Assembly (NCBI RefSeq): GCF_001411495.1
Contig: NZ_CP012983.1
Coordinates: 868,001 to 932,000, forward strand
Direction of reading: 5' to 3'
Length of the DNA stretch: 64,000 nt
Source of the DNA: Burkholderia cepacia ATCC 25416
Lineage (GTDB): Bacteria; Pseudomonadota; Gammaproteobacteria; Burkholderiales; Burkholderiaceae
The position numbers were made by a program, and so were the translations under genes. This document shows, one piece after another, positions 59,869 to 64,000 of this stretch; positions within the stretch are counted from its first letter, which is position 1, and each line of letters starts with the position of its first letter. A model generated the notes under the pieces. That model saw nothing but the letters and a program-made list of their open reading frames with translations, searched no databases and had not been told where the DNA came from.

Positions 59869-60891
59869 TCATGCCGCCTTTGCCGTGACGTTGGGGGTGA
59901 ACTTCTCGTAGTGGAAGCTGTTCGGCTTCACGCCTTCGTCGTCGAAATACTTGCGCACCGCGTCGACCATCGGCGGCGGCCCGCACAGATACACGTCGAC
60001 GTCGCCGTCGTTCAGCGCATCGGCCGGGATGTGCTGCGTGACCCAGCCCTTGCGCGGATGGCTCGACGCCGCGTCGGCCACGACCGTCGCGAAGCTGAAG
60101 TTCGGCAGCTTCGCCGCATACGCCTCGATCGCATCGACGAGCACGAGGTCGAGATCGCGCGTCACGCCGTAGATCAGGTGCACCTTCTGCTGCGAGCCGC
60201 TGCGCGCGAGCACCTCGAGCATCGACAGGAACGGCGCGAGCCCCGTGCCGCCCGCGAGGAACAGCAGCGGCCGCTGCACGTCGCGCAGGTAGAAGCTGCC
60301 GAGCGGCCCGTGCAGTTCCAGCGTGTCGCCGGGCTGCGCCGATTCGAGCCACGTGCTCATCACGCCGCCGGGGATCTTCTTGATCAGGAAACTGACCTTC
60401 GCGTCGGCCGGCGCCGACGAGAACGAATACGAACGGTGCTGGCCGCTCGCCGGCACGTCGATGTTCACGTACTGGCCCGGCAGGAACACCGGCGCGGCCG
60501 CGCCGACGTCGAGTTCGAGCACGACGGCCGCATCGTTGTGCTGCTCGACCTTCGTCACCGTGGCCGCGAACCCGCTCTGGCCCGTCTTGCACGCGACCGA
60601 CGACGTCGGCACCGCGATCACGCAATCGCTTTGCGGCACCATCTGGCAGGTCAGCACGAGGCCGCCGTCCTTTTCGTCTTCGGTGAGCGCGTCGTCGATG
60701 TAGTCGTCGCCGAGATCGTAGCGGCCGCTTTCGGCGCGGCACTTGCAGGTGCCGCACACGCCGTCGGAGCAATCCATCGGCAGGTTGATCTTCGCGCGGA
60801 AGGCCGCGTCGAGAACCTTCTCTCCGGCCTTGCAGTCGATGAAGCGGGTTACCCCGTCCTCGAAGTTCAATGCAATCTTGTAGCTGGACAT
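59869..60891 (-). CDS. benC: Benzoate 1,2-dioxygenase reductase (340 aa)
   Basis: Electron transfer component that passes electrons from NADH to BenAB. N-terminal plant-type 2Fe-2S ferredoxin with C41, C46, C49 and C82 (CSDGVCGTC...LTCQ), then an FAD domain with RSYSFSS near residue 143, and an NAD domain with GGTGLAPFLSMLEVL near 215 and CGPPPMVDAVRKYF near 310. The ATG at 60891 has GGAGG. The stop overlaps the start region of benD. Confidence 0.94.
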   Translation of the reverse strand: MSSYKIALNFEDGVTRFIDCKAGEKVLDAAFRAKINLPMDCSDGVCGTCKCRAESGRYDLGDDYIDDALTEDEKDGGLVLTCQMVPQSDCVIAVPTSSVACKTGQSGFAATVTKVEQHNDAAVVLELDVGAAAPVFLPGQYVNIDVPASGQHRSYSFSSAPADAKVSFLIKKIPGGVMSTWLESAQPGDTLELHGPLGSFYLRDVQRPLLFLAGGTGLAPFLSMLEVLARSGSQQKVHLIYGVTRDLDLVLVDAIEAYAAKLPNFSFATVVADAASSHPRKGWVTQHIPADALNDGDVDVYLCGPPPMVDAVRKYFDDEGVKPNSFHYEKFTPNVTAKAA

Positions 60892-60930
60892 GGTGTCACC
60901 TCCACTTCCTTTCATGACAAAACAACAGCG

Positions 60931-61419
60931 TCAGACGTGATAGACGTCGAGCACCTGCCGGATGTAGTCGTTCTTCAGCACGATCTTCTTGTACGAGATC
61001 AGCAGTTCATCGCCCGCCTTGCGCAACGTGACGAACATCGTGCCGAAGAAGTGATCGGTCACGCGGTAGCGGTGGTTCAGCGTGTGAAAGTTGTAGCGCA
61101 CGTCCACTTCGTTCTCGCGTTCGGCCAGCACCTCGACGTTCGTCACGTTGTGGCTGGTGCGCGGCTCGGGCGTCGATGCGCCGCTGCGTTCGGTCTTGAT
61201 CCGGAACACGCGATCCTCGAGGCCGCCGCGGTCCGCGTAATACATCAGCGAGATCTGGCTTTGCGGATCGTCGGTCGGCCGGTCGTCGTCGTCCCACGCG
61301 GGCATCCAGTACGTGACGTCCTCCGTGTAGCAGGTCAGCCACTCGTCCCACTGGCGATCGTCGAGCAGGCGCGCTTCGCGATACAGCGCGGCGCAGACAG
61401 TCCGGTAATCGAAGCTCAT
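60931..61419 (-). CDS. benB: Benzoate 1,2-dioxygenase beta subunit (162 aa)
   Basis: Small subunit of the ring-hydroxylating dioxygenase, structural in the alpha3-beta3 complex. Recognised by [32 protein letters not shown] near residue 15, [26 protein letters not shown] near 54 and [18 protein letters not shown] near 110. The start ATG overlaps the benA stop (ATGA), so the two subunits are translationally coupled. Confidence 0.94.
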   Translation of the reverse strand: MSFDYRTVCAALYREARLLDDRQWDEWLTCYTEDVTYWMPAWDDDDRPTDDPQSQISLMYYADRGGLEDRVFRIKTERSGASTPEPRTSHNVTNVEVLAERENEVDVRYNFHTLNHRYRVTDHFFGTMFVTLRKAGDELLISYKKIVLKNDYIRQVLDVYHV

Positions 61420-62774
61420 GCTGCCACCTCCCCGCGTTCCTTCTTCAGCGCATCGCGCATCACGTTCACCCAGTGTTCGTGCTGGCACACGAACAGCCCT
61501 TCGTCCTCGCTGCGCTCGCCGGAAATGCGCGGGTTCAGCCCCATCTTCCTCGCGTTCTCGTCGGGCCCGTCGACCCACAGCGGCGCGCCGCGCGACAGGT
61601 CGTTCCACATCGCCGTGATGCCCGCATAACCGGCCTGGCACGCGCGAAACTCCTCGAGATCGTCGGCGGTGCCCATGCCCGTCACGTTGAAGAAATCCTC
61701 GTACTGGCGGATGCGGGTCGTGCGGTCGGCCTCGCTCTCGCCCTTCGGCGCGAAGCAGAAGATGCTGACTTCGGTCTTGTCGACGCCGAGCGGCCGCACC
61801 ACGCGGATCTGCGTGCTGAACTGGTCCATCAGGAACACGTTCGGGTACACGCACAGGTTGCGCGTCTGGTTGACGATGAAGTCGGCCTGCACGTCGCCGA
61901 CGCGCGCCTTGATTTCATCGCGATGCTGGTACACGGGCCGCACTTCCGGGTTCATCGTCTGCGTCCACAGCAGGATGTGGCCGTTGTCGAAGCCGTACAC
62001 GCCGGCGACCGACTTGCTCCAGCTGTTCGCGTCGACGGCCTTGGTGCCGTCTTCCTTGCGGCGGCCCATCGTCGCCGCGTAGTTCCAGTGCACGGTACTG
62101 ACGTGGTAGCCGTCGCAGCCGTTCTCCATCTGCATCTTCCAGTTGCCTTCGTAGATGTAGGACGAGTTGCCGCGCAGCACCTCGAGCCCGTTCGGCGCCT
62201 GGTCGACGATCTGGTCGATGATCACGCGCGCCTCGCCGAGGTAGTCCTCGAGCGGCAGCACGTCGGCGCTGAGGCTGCCGAACAGGAAGCCGCGATAGTT
62301 CGCGAAGCGCGCCACCTTCTTCAGGTCGTGCGAACCGTGCGTGTTGAACTGCACCGGGTATTCCGTCGTCTTCTCGTCCTTCACCTTCAGCAGCTTGCCG
62401 GTGTTCGAGAACGTCCAGCCGTGGAACGGGCACGTGAAGCTGCCCTTGTTGCCGTGCTTGCGGCGGCACAGCATCGCGCCCTTGTGCGCGCAGGCATTGA
62501 TGACCGCGTGCAGCTCGCCGGTCTTGTCGCGCGTGATCACGATCGGCTGGCGGCCGATCCACGTCGTGTAGTAATCGTTGTTGTCGGGAATCTGGCTTTC
62601 GTGCGCCAGGTACACCCAGTTGCTTTCGAAGATGTGCTTCATCTCGAGCTCGTACAGCTCGGCGTTCGTGAAGATGTCGCGGCGGCAGCGGAATACGCCG
62701 GCCTCCTTGTCGTCCTGCACGGCGGTGGCGAGCAGGTGATCCAGGTCGGTGGCTTGGTCGATCGTGGCGGACAT
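61416..62774 (-). CDS. benA: Benzoate 1,2-dioxygenase alpha subunit (452 aa)
   Basis: Large, catalytic subunit; adds O2 to benzoate to give the cis-diol. Rieske 2Fe-2S ligands C95, H97, C115, H118 (CAHKGAMLC...CPFHGW) and mononuclear iron ligands H224 and H229 ([10 protein letters not shown]), the third acidic ligand near residue 376. The ATG at 62774 lies behind GGAGG. Order catB-catA-benA-benB-benC-benD on one strand gives a complete benzoate-to-muconate route. No BenR gene lies in the window. Confidence 0.95.
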   Translation of the reverse strand: MSATIDQATDLDHLLATAVQDDKEAGVFRCRRDIFTNAELYELEMKHIFESNWVYLAHESQIPDNNDYYTTWIGRQPIVITRDKTGELHAVINACAHKGAMLCRRKHGNKGSFTCPFHGWTFSNTGKLLKVKDEKTTEYPVQFNTHGSHDLKKVARFANYRGFLFGSLSADVLPLEDYLGEARVIIDQIVDQAPNGLEVLRGNSSYIYEGNWKMQMENGCDGYHVSTVHWNYAATMGRRKEDGTKAVDANSWSKSVAGVYGFDNGHILLWTQTMNPEVRPVYQHRDEIKARVGDVQADFIVNQTRNLCVYPNVFLMDQFSTQIRVVRPLGVDKTEVSIFCFAPKGESEADRTTRIRQYEDFFNVTGMGTADDLEEFRACQAGYAGITAMWNDLSRGAPLWVDGPDENARKMGLNPRISGERSEDEGLFVCQHEHWVNVMRDALKKERGEVAA

Positions 62775-62857
62775 GATGGCTCCTCCCATGCGCGTGCCGC
62801 GTCCTGCAAGCACGCTCGCATCGGTAATCGGTTGAATCTCGCGGGAACCCGGCCGGC

Positions 62858-62877
62858 GGCGGCGCCTGCGCGCCGCC
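62858..62877. terminator. GC hairpin between catA and benA
   Basis: Perfect 8-bp stem GGCGGCGC-CTGC-GCGCCGCC in the 117-base gap. No T-run. It could partly end catBA transcripts or stabilise the mRNA end; benA would then need its own promoter in the gap. Confidence 0.35.
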
Positions 62878-62891
62878 CTGCCGTCGGGCGG

Positions 62892-63836
62892 TTAGGCCGT
62901 GGCGGAAGCGCGCAGGCGTTCGACGATCTGGTTGTCCTTGCCCTCGACGCGCGGCGTCAGGACGAAGTTGAACTCGATGTCCTGGTACGCATCGGCCTTC
63001 AGGCCGAGCGCGGCGCCGCCGGTCTTGCCGGTGACGGGCGGGATCAGCTCCTCGCGGGTCGCATACGCGAAGTCATCCCAGATCAGCGGGTCGCCGTCGA
63101 TGTTGAACTGGGTCGTCAGCTTGCGGTGGCCGTCGCTGGTCACGAAGAAGTGCACGTGCGCCGGGCGGTTGCCGTGGCGGCCGAGGCTGTCCAGCAGCTG
63201 CTGCGTCGCGCCCTGCGGCGGGCAGCCGTAGCCGACCGGCATCAGCGTGCGGAATTCGTACTTGCCGTCGGCGCCCGTCTTCACCGCGCCGCGCAGGTTG
63301 AAGTCGCTCTGCTTGCCGGTCGGGTCGAAGTGCGAGTAGAAGCCGTGCGAGTTCGCATGCCAGCACTCGACCACCGCGCCGGCCACCGGCTTGCCGTCGA
63401 CACCGGTGACCGTGCCGTGGATCACGAGCGGGCCCGCGCCGTCGTCCGCATCGAGGTCGATCTTCGCGACGCCGTCGCGCACCGGCGCGCCGGCGACGTA
63501 CAGCGGCCCTTCGATCGTGCGCGGCGTGCCGCCGTCGAGGCCGAGCGCTTCGTCCTCGGCGTCCATCCGGATGTCGAGAAACTTCTCGAGGCCGAGGCCG
63601 GCCGCGAGCAGCGCCGCTTCGCCGTCCTGGCCGAGCTTGTTCAGGTAGTTCACGCCCGCCCACACTTCGTCGGGCGTGATATCGAGATCGTCGATCGCCT
63701 TGAACAGGTCGCCGAGCAGCCGCAGCACGACCTGCTGCGTGCGCGCGTTGCCGCCCTTCGTGTTGTCCGCGCCCGCGTTCGACGCGGCCTTCAGCAGATC
63801 CTGCACTTCCCGGGTTTCGAAAACTTTGACGCTCAT
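62892..63836 (-). CDS. catA: Catechol 1,2-dioxygenase (314 aa)
   Basis: Intradiol enzyme cleaving catechol to cis,cis-muconate. The non-heme Fe(III) ligands are all visible: Y167 (GFYSHF), Y203 (GYGCPP), H227 and H229 (HVHFF). The N-terminal helical linker dimerises the protein (residues 1-100). Length is typical. It follows catB by 52 bases in transcription order and supplies muconate to it. Confidence 0.95.
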   Translation of the reverse strand: MSVKVFETREVQDLLKAASNAGADNTKGGNARTQQVVLRLLGDLFKAIDDLDITPDEVWAGVNYLNKLGQDGEAALLAAGLGLEKFLDIRMDAEDEALGLDGGTPRTIEGPLYVAGAPVRDGVAKIDLDADDGAGPLVIHGTVTGVDGKPVAGAVVECWHANSHGFYSHFDPTGKQSDFNLRGAVKTGADGKYEFRTLMPVGYGCPPQGATQQLLDSLGRHGNRPAHVHFFVTSDGHRKLTTQFNIDGDPLIWDDFAYATREELIPPVTGKTGGAALGLKADAYQDIEFNFVLTPRVEGKDNQIVERLRASATA

Positions 63837-63888
63837 GATGGTGTCTCCACGTGTATTTGGGGGGAATGACGGCTGTGCCTGACTCGGG

Positions 63889-64000
63889 CTACCGCGCGAC
63901 GCGGGTGAGTCCGTCGCGGGTGAAACGCCTGATCTTGTCCTCGTCGAGTTCGATGCCGAGACCGGGGCCGTCCGGCACGGTCAGTTCGAAGTCGCTGTAA
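63889..64000 (-). CDS. catB: Muconate cycloisomerase family protein, C-terminal end only
   Basis: Only the last 36 codons are in the window (FELTVPDGPGLGIELDEDKIRRF then TRDGLTRVAR and stop). PDGPGLGIELDED is typical of the enolase-superfamily muconate-lactonising enzymes, and the position directly before catA supports CatB, which converts muconate to muconolactone. Assignment rests on context as well as this short piece. Confidence 0.7.
   Translation of the reverse strand, partial: YSDFELTVPDGPGLGIELDEDKIRRFTRDGLTRVAR

Noticed and set aside
61473..63869. 798-codon plus-strand frame opposite benA and catA
   Set aside because: Antisense to highly conserved enzymes with all active-site residues in place.

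Overview
The window is GC-rich DNA in which nearly every base is coding. Its codon use, two-chromosome-style accessory gene mix and gene families (YoaK/DUF1275 proteins, OmpC-type porin, SfnB/SfnG-like genes, the catB-catA-benABCD order) point to a beta-proteobacterium of the genus Burkholderia, most likely the cepacia complex. That assignment is inferred from protein families recognised by eye. I see no rRNA, tRNA, CRISPR array, insertion sequence or phage integrase.

Layout. 1-18.5 kb: a truncated amidohydrolase; a large winged-helix/ATPase regulator; an AraC regulator; an exported metallo-beta-lactamase-fold hydrolase; a DsbA-like oxidoreductase divergent from a LysR regulator; an AlgE-like outer membrane channel overlapping an exported glyoxalase-fold protein; a YoaK membrane protein divergent from a TetR regulator; a dehalogenase-like hydrolase with a flavin monooxygenase; a glycosyltransferase-like protein; and a sulfonate-type binding protein with a DUF3088 protein. 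19-23 kb: porin, SfnG-like and SfnB-like genes, which together look like organosulfur scavenging. 23.1-26.3 kb: a DKNYY-repeat protein divergent from a hipBA toxin-antitoxin pair whose promoter carries four operator-like palindromes spaced about 50 bp apart.

26.3-43.7 kb is a mixed metabolic and stress region: LysR/NmrA, a MocR regulator, two Ohr-type peroxidases, an NDH-2-like flavoprotein, a bestrophin-like channel, an acetoacetate decarboxylase/3-hydroxybutyrate dehydrogenase/patatin operon (polyhydroxybutyrate and ketone-body turnover), a DedA-rhodanese fusion followed by an Amj-type lipid II flippase, an AhpD-like/cupin pair, and an SDR divergent from an AraC regulator. 43.7-46.2 kb is AT-richer and holds five very small genes in a row, including an extra ribosomal protein bS21.

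46.3-58.4 kb holds small membrane proteins, a second YoaK protein behind two perfect palindromes, an HPr-like protein that lacks both classical phosphorylation sites, a carboxymuconolactone-decarboxylase-family gene with an AraC regulator, an orphan RstA-type response regulator with two copies of a 34-bp element containing an RstA-box-like sequence, and an exported beta-propeller/creatininase pair. 58.5-64 kb is the benzoate/catechol ortho-cleavage cluster (ridA, benD, benC, benB, benA, catA, catB, all on the minus strand), cut by the window end.

The best candidates for something new are the non-phosphorylatable HPr paralogue, the RstA-like regulon signature, the phased hipBA operators, the DedA-rhodanese/Amj pair and the bS21 small-gene cluster.
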